From: Nitriliruptoraceae bacterium
Lineage (GTDB): Bacteria > Actinomycetota > Nitriliruptoria > Nitriliruptorales > Nitriliruptoraceae
Reading direction: 5' to 3'
NCBI GenBank assembly: GCA_003561535.1
Contig: PWWI01000101.1
Span: 1 to 60,731, forward strand
Length of the DNA: 60,731 bases
Shown: piece after piece, positions 10,550-19,885 of the stretch
How positions within the stretch are numbered: position 1 is the stretch's first letter
How the letters are laid out: each line of letters begins with the position of its first letter
Position numbers and translations under genes: made by a program
Notes under the pieces: generated by a model
Database searches by the model: none
Seen by the model: only the letters and a program-made list of their open reading frames with translations
What the model was told of the DNA's origin: nothing

Positions 10550-13500
10550 GCGTGCCGAGCGCTGACCTGCGCGCCTTCGCCGTCGACGGTGACCTCCCCG
10601 CGACCTCCCTGGCGCTGGAGGCCAGCGCCGGGACGGGCAAGACCTGGACCCTGACCTCGCTGACCGTGCGCTACGTCGCCGAGGGCGCGGTCGAGCTTCC
10701 CGACCTGTTGTTGGTCACCTTCACCCGGGCGGCCACGGCCGAGCTCAGGGACCGCGTGCGGCGCCGGCTGGCGGAGGTGCTGGCAGCGACCGAGGCAGCG
10801 CTCGCCGACCCCGACGGGTGGCAGCCCACCCGCGCGGACGCGGTGCTGGACCACATCGTCGGCGCCGCCGTGCAGGCACCTGATCCGGCGGCGGAACTCG
10901 TGCTGCGGGCTGGCCGGCTGCGGGCGGCCACGGCCCAGCTCGACGACGCCACGATCTCCACGATCCACGGGTTCTGCCAGGCGATGCTGCACCACGCCGC
11001 ACTGGAAGCCGGGGTCGACTTCGATGCGGTCCTCCTCGAGGACGACGCCGATCTGCTCTCGGAGATCGTCGACGACCACCTCGCCCTCGAGCTCCGCTCG
11101 GCCGATCCGGCGTGGATCCGCTACCTGCAGGACACCGCCTCGGTGGGCCGTGACCGCCTGGCACGGTTGGCCCGTGAGGTCGCGGCGCTGCCGACCCTGC
11201 AACTGCGTCCCGAGCACCCGGACCCGGGCCAGGCGGACTGGCAGCCGTGGCGGGACGCGCTCGCGGCGTTCGCGGCTCGTTGGCACGCCGACGGGCCGAC
11301 GCAGGCCCGTGAGCTCGTCGCTGCGCTCATCGACGGCGGCGCGTTCGAGAAGCCGCGACAGCGCACCTACACGGCGAAGGCGGTCGACGACAAGGTCCAG
11401 GCGATCGACGACTGGCTCGACGCGGAGCACCCCTACCCGCCGGGGCCCATCGACACGCGCAAGGGGCTCCACAACCAGCCGGACCACCCCTACGCCTACC
11501 TCACCGGCAGGGCGCTGCGACCGTTCCTCGGCGATCGCGTGCCGCTGCCCGACTCGCCCCTGGTCGCGGCGGCCGACCGACTGCTGGTCGCAGCCTTCAG
11601 CCCGGCCACTCGGTTCCTGCACCGCTCCGCCACCCGGTTCTGGCAGGAGCTGGACGCCCGCAAGCGCCAGCGCACCGTGCTCACCTTCGACGATCTCCTG
11701 CGCCGGCTGGCAGCCGCGCTGGAGGCTCCCGACACCCGGCAGGCGGTCCACGCCGCGATCCGGCAGCGCTTCCGGGTCGCGCTCATCGACGAGTTCCAGG
11801 ACACCGATCCGGTGCAGTGGCGCATCTTCTCCTCGCTGTTCGCCGAGGAGGAGCCGTTCATCCTGATCGGTGACCCGAAGCAGGCGATCTACGGCTTCCG
11901 AGGCGCCGACATCCACACCTACGTCCACGCCCGGGACACCCGTCCGGAACAGGCCACGTTGGCCACCAACTACCGCAGCGACGAGCGCTTCGTCGCGGCC
12001 TGCAACCACCTGTTCGGGCGACCCGGCGCCTTCGCCACCGCCGACATCCCCTACCACACCATCGACCCACACCACGGGGCCCGCCTGCACGATCCGGCCG
12101 ATGGTGCCGCCCTGCAGCTGCGGCTCATCGCCCGCTCGGCTGGGGAGGTGAGCGACGCCAAAGAGGGACCGGGCCTGCTCCAGAAGGGGTGGGCGGACCG
12201 GGCGCTGCCGCGCGACGTCGCGGCGGTGGCGGTCGAGCTGCTGACCAGCGGGCTGCGCGTCCCTACGGAGGCACCGGGCGAGGGGGATCGGCCCGTGGCG
12301 CCGAAGGATCTCGCCGTGCTGGTGCGCACCAACCGCCGGGCGTTGGCGTGCCAGCGCGCGCTGCAGGCCGCCGGGATCCCCGCCGTGATCCAGCGGGGCG
12401 GCAGCGTGTTCGAGACCTCCGAGGCCGAGGCGCTGTCCCGGCTGCTGACCGCGATGCTGCGGCCGAGCTGGCAGCGGGCCGCCGTGGCGGCCGCAGCCAC
12501 GCCGCTGTTCGGTCGGCGCGCCGATGAACTGGCGCGCCAGCTTGCGGCGCTGGACACCCCCGCAGGGACCGCGACGGTCGCGCACGACGCCTCCCCGAGG
12601 CCGGGCGAGGGGGGATGGGAGGCGTGGGTCGACGCCCTGACCAGATGGGGGGAGCGCTGGCAGCGTCGGGGGGTGCTCGCCGCGGTGCAGACCGCCCTGC
12701 TCGAGGACGGCGTGCCGGAGCGGTTGCTCGCGCACGAGGACGGCGATCGACGCCTCACCAACGTCCGCCACCTGCTGGAGCTGCTGCACGCCGAGGAGAT
12801 GGCCTCACGCAGCTCCGGGCACCCCCTCCTCGAGTGGTTCCGGGCCCGGCGTGCGGAGGCGGCCGACGGCGAGCAGGCCACCGCGGACACCGAGCTCCGA
12901 CTGGAGCAGGACGCCGAGGCGGTCCGCATCGTCACCATCCACGGCAGCAAGGGGCTGCAGTACCCCATCGTGCTGTGCCCGGACCTGTGGGATGGTCGCG
13001 ACCGCACCGACGAGCGCCTGACCCGCTACCACGAGCCCGACGTCGACGACCCGGCCCGGGCGATCACCCTCGACGTCGACGTCGACCGTTCCTCGGCGGG
13101 CAAACAGCGCAGCCTCGCCCTGGCGCGCTGGGAGGCGCGGACCGAGCAGCTGCGTCTGGCCTACGTCGCCCTGACCCGCGCCCAGCACCGCAGCATCCTG
13201 TGGTGGGGCGGCTTCACCGACGCCCCCGGCTCGTCGCTGGCGAGCCTGCTCCACGGGGCCTGTGTCACGCACCCGACGCCCGGTCGGCCCGGGAACGACC
13301 GGGAGGCCACCGCGCTCTGGCTGGAGCGGATCGAGGACCCCCTCGCCAGCGCGGACGACGACGTCCTGCTGCGCGAGCTGGAGGACCTGGCCGAGGGCTC
13401 CGGGCGCAGCATCGCTGTCGAGCTGATCCCCGCGATCGCCTCGGAGGTCAGCTGGACCCACGACCCCGGCCATCTCCCGCCTCTGGCGGCCCGCCAGGCG

Positions 13501-14538
13501 ACGCGGACGGTCGACCGGTCCTGGCGCCGGGCCAGCTTCTCCTCCCTGGTCCGCGACGCCACGAGCCACACGGCTGCCGCCAGCGGCCAGCTGGACCCGG
13601 TCGCCACGGCGCTCGCCGACGAGGCCCGGGACGTCGACGCCGAGGTGGAGCGCGTCGATGCCACCGTGGGCGGGCGGGGGCCGACCGAGGAGGGTGCGGT
13701 GTCCCCGGTCGGCCCCGGGGAGGCCACGCTGCGGGCCCAGGTCCCCCTGGCCGACTTCCCCCGCGGCGCCGGGCCGGGCACCTTCCTGCACGACGTGCTC
13801 GAGCACGTGGACTTCACGCGGCTTCAGGAGCCGGGCCACCTCGACCAGATGGTCGCGGACCAGGAACCGCGGCACGGCATCGACCCGGCGCTGCGAGGGA
13901 GCGTGCGCACGGGGCTGCTGGCGGCGCTGACCACCCCGCTCGGGCCGATCGCCGGCGGCCATCGGCTCGCGGACCTCGGCGCCCGGGACCGCCTGGACGA
14001 GCTCCGCTTCGAGCTCCCCGTGGCCGGTGGGCACCGGCCGAGGGGCATGGCCTTCACCCTGCCCGCCGTGGCCGACCGGTGCGCCGCGAGCCAGGACCCG
14101 CTGCTGGTCGCCTACGCCCCCCGGCTGCACGATCCGGAGCTGGCGTCCGCCCTCCGGGGCTACCTCACCGGCAGCATCGACCTGCTCGCCCGGCTGCCCG
14201 ACGGCCGGTTCCTCGTGGCCGACTACAAGTCGAACTGGTTCGGCGACCGCGCCACCGGCCGCTCGGTGGCCGGCGACTACCAGCCGTCGCGGCTCGCCGA
14301 GGCGATGCTCAGCCACCACTACGTGCTCCAAGGGCTGCTCTACCTCGTCGCCGCCCACCGGTACCTGCGGTGGCGGGTCCCCGGCTACGACTACGGCACC
14401 CACGTGGCCGGGGCCGGCTACCTGTTCCTCCGGGGCATGGTGGGCCTGCCCGACGCCCGCACCGGTATCGCCGTGCTGCGGCCCGAGCCGTCACTGATCG
14501 AGGACGTGAGCGTCCTGCTGGACGGGGGACGACCATGA
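10546..14538 (+). CDS. recB: RecBCD exonuclease V beta subunit (RecB), helicase/nuclease
   Basis: Walker A LEASAGTGKTWTL; DEFQDTDPVQW; LIGDPKQAIYGFRGAD; nuclease DYKSNWFG; GTGA overlap with recC. Confidence 0.96.
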   Translation: MSVPSADLRAFAVDGDLPATSLALEASAGTGKTWTLTSLTVRYVAEGAVELPDLLLVTFTRAATAELRDRVRRRLAEVLAATEAALADPDGWQPTRADAVLDHIVGAAVQAPDPAAELVLRAGRLRAATAQLDDATISTIHGFCQAMLHHAALEAGVDFDAVLLEDDADLLSEIVDDHLALELRSADPAWIRYLQDTASVGRDRLARLAREVAALPTLQLRPEHPDPGQADWQPWRDALAAFAARWHADGPTQARELVAALIDGGAFEKPRQRTYTAKAVDDKVQAIDDWLDAEHPYPPGPIDTRKGLHNQPDHPYAYLTGRALRPFLGDRVPLPDSPLVAAADRLLVAAFSPATRFLHRSATRFWQELDARKRQRTVLTFDDLLRRLAAALEAPDTRQAVHAAIRQRFRVALIDEFQDTDPVQWRIFSSLFAEEEPFILIGDPKQAIYGFRGADIHTYVHARDTRPEQATLATNYRSDERFVAACNHLFGRPGAFATADIPYHTIDPHHGARLHDPADGAALQLRLIARSAGEVSDAKEGPGLLQKGWADRALPRDVAAVAVELLTSGLRVPTEAPGEGDRPVAPKDLAVLVRTNRRALACQRALQAAGIPAVIQRGGSVFETSEAEALSRLLTAMLRPSWQRAAVAAAATPLFGRRADELARQLAALDTPAGTATVAHDASPRPGEGGWEAWVDALTRWGERWQRRGVLAAVQTALLEDGVPERLLAHEDGDRRLTNVRHLLELLHAEEMASRSSGHPLLEWFRARRAEAADGEQATADTELRLEQDAEAVRIVTIHGSKGLQYPIVLCPDLWDGRDRTDERLTRYHEPDVDDPARAITLDVDVDRSSAGKQRSLALARWEARTEQLRLAYVALTRAQHRSILWWGGFTDAPGSSLASLLHGACVTHPTPGRPGNDREATALWLERIEDPLASADDDVLLRELEDLAEGSGRSIAVELIPAIASEVSWTHDPGHLPPLAARQATRTVDRSWRRASFSSLVRDATSHTAAASGQLDPVATALADEARDVDAEVERVDATVGGRGPTEEGAVSPVGPGEATLRAQVPLADFPRGAGPGTFLHDVLEHVDFTRLQEPGHLDQMVADQEPRHGIDPALRGSVRTGLLAALTTPLGPIAGGHRLADLGARDRLDELRFELPVAGGHRPRGMAFTLPAVADRCAASQDPLLVAYAPRLHDPELASALRGYLTGSIDLLARLPDGRFLVADYKSNWFGDRATGRSVAGDYQPSRLAEAMLSHHYVLQGLLYLVAAHRYLRWRVPGYDYGTHVAGAGYLFLRGMVGLPDARTGIAVLRPEPSLIEDVSVLLDGGRP

Positions 14539-16625
14539 CAGCCGGAGGGAGCGAGGCAGGAGCGGGCACCAGGTCGCTGACGGCAACCGACGTGCCGGTG
14601 CCGGAGGCCCCGCCGGTGCTGCCCGCCCTGGCACCCTTCGTCAGCGGCGGCGTGCTGACCGCGGCCGAGGCGAGGCTGGCCGAGCGGCTCGGCCGCATCG
14701 GTGGGGAGGACCACCCACAGGTCCTGCTGGCCGCCGCCCTCGCGCTCCGCGGTCCGCGGTACGGCCACGTCTGCGTCGAGCTGGACCGGGTCGCCGCTCA
14801 CGTCGCGGTGGAGCCACAGCTGCGGGGCTGGCGGGGGCTGGACGCTGAGGGCCAGGAGGTCGCGTCGCTGCCCTGGCCGGCCACCGAGGCGTGGCGTGAG
14901 GTGCTGAGCGCCAGCCCGCTGGTGAGGCCCGGCTCCGAGGCCGCCACCCCGCTGGTGCTGGACGGCAGCCGGCTGTACCTGGACCGCTACTGGCAGTACG
15001 AGCAACGCCTGGCCGGCGCGCTCGAGGCGCGTGCCGCTGCCTGGGAGGATGGTCCCGCGGCCCCGGCGGCGTCGGTCGTGGCGTGGTTGGACGAGCTGTT
15101 CGGGCCGGCCCGTGGCCTCGACCGTCAGCGACTGGCCGCCGCGGTGGCGCTGACCCGGCGGCTCACGGTCATCGCCGGTGGGCCCGGCACGGGCAAGACC
15201 TACACCGTCGCCCGCGTGCTCGCCCTGCTGCACCGTGCGGCGCTGGCCACCGCCGCCGACCGGCCCCTGCGGGTCGTCCTGGTCGCCCCCACCGGGAAGG
15301 CGGCCGCCCGGCTGCAGGAGTCACTCAGGGAAGCCCTCGGCACCCTGACGCTGCCGGCGCCGGTCCGCGCGGCCATGGAACGCACGCCGGCCTCGACCAT
15401 CCATCGCCTGCTCGGGGTGACCCGTGCGTCCTCAACGCGCTTCCGCCACGACGCCCGGCACCCGGTGCCCTACGACGTGGTGATCGTCGACGAGGCCTCG
15501 ATGGTGTCGCTGCCGCTGATGGCCAAGCTCGTCGACGCCGTGGACGACCGCTCGCGGCTGATCCTGCTGGGGGACCGGGATCAGCTCGCCTCGGTCGAGG
15601 CGGGTGCGGTGTTCGGGGACATCTGCGGTCCCGCGGGGTCCCGCCCGACCCTGCGGTTCTCGCCCGGTGCCGCGAGCGCACTCGCTGCGGTGGTGGGCGG
15701 TCACCTCGCCGGCGAGCACGAGGTGGCTGACCGTCCGGGCATCTGGGATGCGATCGTGCGACTGGACCGGTTCCGACGGTTCTCCAGCGGCAGCGACCTC
15801 GGGGCCGTCGCCGCCGCCATCCAGGCGTCGGGGACCGAGGTGGACAAAGCGGTGGACCTGCTGCGCTCTCCGTCGCCAGTGGGTCCGGAGACGGTGCCCG
15901 CGGCGGCTGACGGCCCTGACGCGGCTGATGGTCCCGGCGCGGCGGCACGTCTGCTCGACCCCGACGAGGACCCGGCCGCCGCTGGCACCGTCACCGACTT
16001 CGTGGTCGATCGCTACGCGGAGGTGGCCCGCCTGGCGCTGGCCGGGGCGCCGGCGGGTGAGGTGCTGGCGCAGCTCGCGAGCCTGCGGGTGCTCTGCGCG
16101 CGTCGGCGCGGGCCCGACGGGGTGGAGGACTGGAACCGCAGGATCGAACGTCGGCTCACGGAGGGCGTGCCGGGCTTCGATCCCAGCCGTCGGTTCTACG
16201 TCGGGCGTCCGATCCTCATCACCCGCAACGACGACGCGGTCCGGCTGTACAACGGTGACGTCGGCGTCATCGTGGAAGACGCCGACCAGCCCGGGCAGCT
16301 GGTCGCGGCGTTCTGGACGCCCGAGACAGGGGTGCGCACGATCAGCCCGGCCCGGCTGCCCGCCTGCGAGACCACCTTCGCGATGACGATCCACAAGAGC
16401 CAGGGATCGCAGTTCGCCGAGGTCGTGATCGTGCTCACGCCGGAGCCCTCGCCGGTGCTGACCCGGGAGCTGGTCTACACCGCGATCACGAGGGCCTCGC
16501 AACGGGCCACGGTCCTCGGTCGGGCGGAGATCCTGCGCACCGCGCTCTCGCGGCCGGTGCAGCGGGCTTCGGGGCTGCAGCACCGGCTCTGGCGTGGCGC
16601 CGAGCCGGGCTCGCCGGGCGGGTAG
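14535..16625 (+). CDS. recD: RecBCD exonuclease V alpha subunit (RecD)
   Basis: Walker A IAGGPGTGKTYTV; VIVDEASMVSLPLMAKL; MTIHKSQGSQF; ATGA overlap with recB. Confidence 0.95.
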   Translation: MTAGGSEAGAGTRSLTATDVPVPEAPPVLPALAPFVSGGVLTAAEARLAERLGRIGGEDHPQVLLAAALALRGPRYGHVCVELDRVAAHVAVEPQLRGWRGLDAEGQEVASLPWPATEAWREVLSASPLVRPGSEAATPLVLDGSRLYLDRYWQYEQRLAGALEARAAAWEDGPAAPAASVVAWLDELFGPARGLDRQRLAAAVALTRRLTVIAGGPGTGKTYTVARVLALLHRAALATAADRPLRVVLVAPTGKAAARLQESLREALGTLTLPAPVRAAMERTPASTIHRLLGVTRASSTRFRHDARHPVPYDVVIVDEASMVSLPLMAKLVDAVDDRSRLILLGDRDQLASVEAGAVFGDICGPAGSRPTLRFSPGAASALAAVVGGHLAGEHEVADRPGIWDAIVRLDRFRRFSSGSDLGAVAAAIQASGTEVDKAVDLLRSPSPVGPETVPAAADGPDAADGPGAAARLLDPDEDPAAAGTVTDFVVDRYAEVARLALAGAPAGEVLAQLASLRVLCARRRGPDGVEDWNRRIERRLTEGVPGFDPSRRFYVGRPILITRNDDAVRLYNGDVGVIVEDADQPGQLVAAFWTPETGVRTISPARLPACETTFAMTIHKSQGSQFAEVVIVLTPEPSPVLTRELVYTAITRASQRATVLGRAEILRTALSRPVQRASGLQHRLWRGAEPGSPGG

Positions 16626-16710
16626 CGCACCTCTTGGCACATCGGACAAGGGTCGTGGGTGGCCTTGCGGAGTACCCTCGGTCCGGCGATCAGTCGTGAA
16701 GGGGTCGACC

Positions 16711-17532
16711 ATGTCCGCGACGCCGAACGGCCTCGAACAGCCGCTCGATCCCCTGGTTCTCGCGCCCGGCGAGTGGGGTTACGAGACCGAGCTGCGCGAC
16801 GGACGTCCGGTCCTCCTCCGCCAGATCCGGCCCGAGGACCGCGACCGGTTGACCGAGGGCCTGCGCCGGCTGTCGCCCGGCTCGCGGTACCTGCGGTTCC
16901 ACGCCGACATCGACGAGCTCTCCGAGCGGCAGCTCGACTACCTCACCCGCGTCGACCACGTCGAGCACGAGGCCATCGTCGCCCTGGACCTCCAGCGCCC
17001 TGAGGTGCCCGGCATCGGGGTCGCGCGCTACATCCGGGACGCCTACGAGCGGCACGTGGCCGAGGCTGCGGTCACGGTGGCGGACGAGTACCACGGCCTC
17101 GGGGCCGGGACCCTGCTGCTCGGTGTGCTGGCCGCCCGTGCCCGCGCGCAGGGCATCGAGGTGTTCCGCAACTACGTACTGGGCAGCAACGAGCAGATGC
17201 TGGAGGTCTTCGACGCGCTCGGTGCGATGCGTGAGCGCGAGAACGATCGGCTCTGGCGGGGGGATCTGCCGCTGCCGGAGCGTGCCAGCGATCTCCCCGA
17301 CTCGCCGGCCGGTCGGGCGTTCATGGCCGCGGCCAAGGAGGGCTTCGCCCTGTCCAGCCTGGTCCCGCCCGTATGGTCGCGGCTGAGCTTCCGAGGGCTC
17401 GGTCGTGACACCGCCGGCAGCATCGCCGGTGAGCTGGAGGAGCTGCGGGGTGAGCTCGACCAGTGGCTCGCCGACCGCGAGCGCCGCCACCCGAGTTGGC
17501 CCGACGATGACGAGCCGGAGCCGCCGACGTAG
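16711..17532 (+). CDS. GNAT family N-acetyltransferase
   Basis: LRDGRPVLLRQIRPEDRDRLTEGLRRLSPGSRYLRF...AAVTVADEYHGLGAGTLLLGVL. Confidence 0.85.
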   Translation: MSATPNGLEQPLDPLVLAPGEWGYETELRDGRPVLLRQIRPEDRDRLTEGLRRLSPGSRYLRFHADIDELSERQLDYLTRVDHVEHEAIVALDLQRPEVPGIGVARYIRDAYERHVAEAAVTVADEYHGLGAGTLLLGVLAARARAQGIEVFRNYVLGSNEQMLEVFDALGAMRERENDRLWRGDLPLPERASDLPDSPAGRAFMAAAKEGFALSSLVPPVWSRLSFRGLGRDTAGSIAGELEELRGELDQWLADRERRHPSWPDDDEPEPPT

Positions 17533-17686
17533 CCTTGCGGCTGACGTCCCCATGGGAGCGGGTCCACCGGACCTGCTGGCGGGCGGCTCGGCACGGCGGG
17601 TAGGGAGCAGGGCGGCGTAGCGTCAGCGCGGTCGCGACGGGAGCGGCCGTGGCTGCCGGGTGCTCGGACGATATGAGAGGCTGAGG

Positions 17687-19039
17687 ATGAGCAGGAGGAT
17701 GTCGCCGGGCGACGCCGTGTGGTACCTCGGGGAGAACCGGGTCAACCCGATGACCATCTCGAGCATCATGTGGTTCGACCGGCCGATCGACGTCGAGCTG
17801 TTCCGCGAGCGGTTCGAGGAGCGGCTGCTCGACCGGCACCCGATCATGCGGCAGCGCATCGTCCCGTCCCGACTCCCCGGTCTCATGCCGCGCTGGGTCG
17901 ATGACCGGGCCTTCGATCTGACCCGGCACATCTCCGAGGACGTGCTGCCCGATCCCGGCGACCAGGCCGTCCTCCAGAACTGGTGCAGCGAGGAGCGCAC
18001 CATCCCGCTCGACCGGTCCCGGCCCATGTGGCATGTGAGCGTGCTGCAGGGCTACCGCGGCGAGGGGTCGGCGATCCACGTGCGGATCCACCACAGCATC
18101 GGTGACGGCCTGGCCATGATGGCGTTGCTGGTGACGATCATGGACGAGTACGACCCGACCACCATCACCCTCCATGACCGGTCGATCACCGACGTCGTCG
18201 GTGGCGCCATCGCGACGGGGACGCAGCTGCTGTCCAAGGGCGCCCACCTGGCGCTCCACCCCTCCGAGGCCGTCGAGCTCGCTCGCGACGGGGCGGAGAT
18301 GGCCGAGTGGGCCGGGCGTCTCCTCGCCCCCCAGCTCGTCGAACGCACCGTCCTGCAGGGCCAGCCCGACGGCAGCAAGCGGATGGCATGGGATCCCGAT
18401 GGCTTCCCATTGGCGGAGATCAAGCGCACGGCCCGGGCCAACGAAGCGACGATCAACGACGTACTGATGACCGTGATGAGCGGCGCCCTGCACCGCTACC
18501 TCGAGGAGCGTCAGGCGCTGGTCGACGACATCGCGATGATGATCCCGGTCAACCTGCGGCGTCCGGGCGCACCCCTGCCCCGCAACCTCGGCAACCGCAT
18601 CGGGCTGCTGCCACTGCGCTTGCCCGTGCGGTCCGAGGACCCCCGGGAACGCCTCCACGTGCTGCAGCAGCGGATGAACGAGCTCAAGCAGTCCCCGGCC
18701 CCGCTGGTCTCGCGGATGCTGATCGTGACCACGACGATGTTCACCCCGGTCATCGAGCGGGGGATCCATCGACTCAACCAGCTGCGGTCCACCGGGGTGC
18801 TGACCAACGTGCCGGGCCCGCCGCTGCCCCTGCACATCGGCGGCGCGGAGCTGCTCGGCACGATCGGTTGGGGCGGTATGACCGCCCACCTCAACCTCAG
18901 TGCCGCGTTCGTCAGCGTCAACGGCAGCATCTTCTCGGGGCTGGTCACCGACGCTGCGATCACCCCGGACCCGGAGCTGATCCTCGATCACCTCCACGCG
19001 GAGTACGCGAGCGTCATCGAGCGGCTCGGCACCGGCTGA
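17687..19039 (+). CDS. Wax ester synthase / diacylglycerol acyltransferase (WS/DGAT) family
   Basis: HHSIGDG (HHxxxDG) active site; MIPVNLRRPG; LTNVPGPPLPL; start could be 17660, 17687 or 17699. Confidence 0.92.
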   Translation: MSRRMSPGDAVWYLGENRVNPMTISSIMWFDRPIDVELFRERFEERLLDRHPIMRQRIVPSRLPGLMPRWVDDRAFDLTRHISEDVLPDPGDQAVLQNWCSEERTIPLDRSRPMWHVSVLQGYRGEGSAIHVRIHHSIGDGLAMMALLVTIMDEYDPTTITLHDRSITDVVGGAIATGTQLLSKGAHLALHPSEAVELARDGAEMAEWAGRLLAPQLVERTVLQGQPDGSKRMAWDPDGFPLAEIKRTARANEATINDVLMTVMSGALHRYLEERQALVDDIAMMIPVNLRRPGAPLPRNLGNRIGLLPLRLPVRSEDPRERLHVLQQRMNELKQSPAPLVSRMLIVTTTMFTPVIERGIHRLNQLRSTGVLTNVPGPPLPLHIGGAELLGTIGWGGMTAHLNLSAAFVSVNGSIFSGLVTDAAITPDPELILDHLHAEYASVIERLGTG

Positions 19040-19092
19040 CCGGTCCCAGCCACAGCGACACCCGCCGCCGGCGTGCCGTTCGTCAGGTGGGA

Positions 19093-19779
19093 TCAGTCGG
19101 ACGGGAACCCGATCGGGAGCAGGTACAGCGGCTGCTCGTCGGTGGGGAGTGCGAGGACCTGACGGACGTCCTCGTCGTCGAAGGCGCCGACGGGGACACC
19201 GACCAGGTCCAGGGCGGTGGCCTGCAGGAGCACGTTCTGGGCCGCGTGTCCCGCTTCGAGGAGCACGTACCGCTCGGCGCGGTCGTCGTAGCGGTCCGCG
19301 GTGCGTTCCACCACACCGGTGAGCACGACCACCGCACCGGCGTCCGCGATCCACTCCTGGCCGAGCGCGGCCGCCGCCAGGGCGGATCGCCGGTCGTCGT
19401 CGAGGTGGTCGGAGAGCGCGTGGTCGGCGATCTCGTACCTGGTCACCCCCGCGGCGGTGGCGACGTAGACCTCGAGGGGGTAGGTGGCGCCCGCCGAGGG
19501 GGCAGCGCGCCGTCCCCGGGAGCCGGTGATGCCCTGCGCGGACCACAGGAGCTGTCCGATCTGGGCGTCGCTGAGGGGTCGGTCGACCAGCTCACGGACG
19601 GAGCGGCGCTCGGCGATCGCCTCCTCGAGGGAGCCGGGCTCGGTCGGCATCGGATCGGGCAGCGGCCGAGGCGGCGCGGACGGGGTCGCGTCGGGACCCG
19701 GCGGTGCTCCGGGAGCGCAGGCCGTCACCGCGAGGAGGCCGACCAGCAGTACCCCGACGCGACCGGCTCCGCTGCGCAT
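19093..19779 (-). CDS. SagB/ThcOx-type nitroreductase-family protein with lipoprotein signal
   Basis: RRSVRELVDRPLSDAQIGQLLWSAQGITGSRGRRAAPSAGATYPLEVYV; GHAAQNVLLQATALDLVGVPVGAF; N-terminal signal with lipobox VTAC. Confidence 0.88.
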   Translation of the reverse strand: MRSGAGRVGVLLVGLLAVTACAPGAPPGPDATPSAPPRPLPDPMPTEPGSLEEAIAERRSVRELVDRPLSDAQIGQLLWSAQGITGSRGRRAAPSAGATYPLEVYVATAAGVTRYEIADHALSDHLDDDRRSALAAAALGQEWIADAGAVVVLTGVVERTADRYDDRAERYVLLEAGHAAQNVLLQATALDLVGVPVGAFDDEDVRQVLALPTDEQPLYLLPIGFPSD

Positions 19780-19885
19780 CCGACCCCTCCCGCGGGCTCA
19801 CTCCCCAGGCTGGCACAGGCGCGCGAACCGGACACGGGCCGGGCAGCGGTAGCCGCAGGGGCCTTGGTCCCGGCCGCACCGCCGC

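Noticed and set aside
10429-12789. 786-aa minus-strand ORF opposite recB
   Set aside because: Antisense shadow of recB; no recognisable motifs
12615-14534. Long 5' extension of the recD ORF through recB
   Set aside because: Out-of-frame Pro/Arg/Gly-rich overlap of recB; the real recD start is the ATGA-overlapping ATG at 14535
17321-19546. 741-aa minus-strand ORF across WS/DGAT and the SagB region
   Set aside because: Shadow frame; conflicts with strong WS/DGAT and nitroreductase motifs
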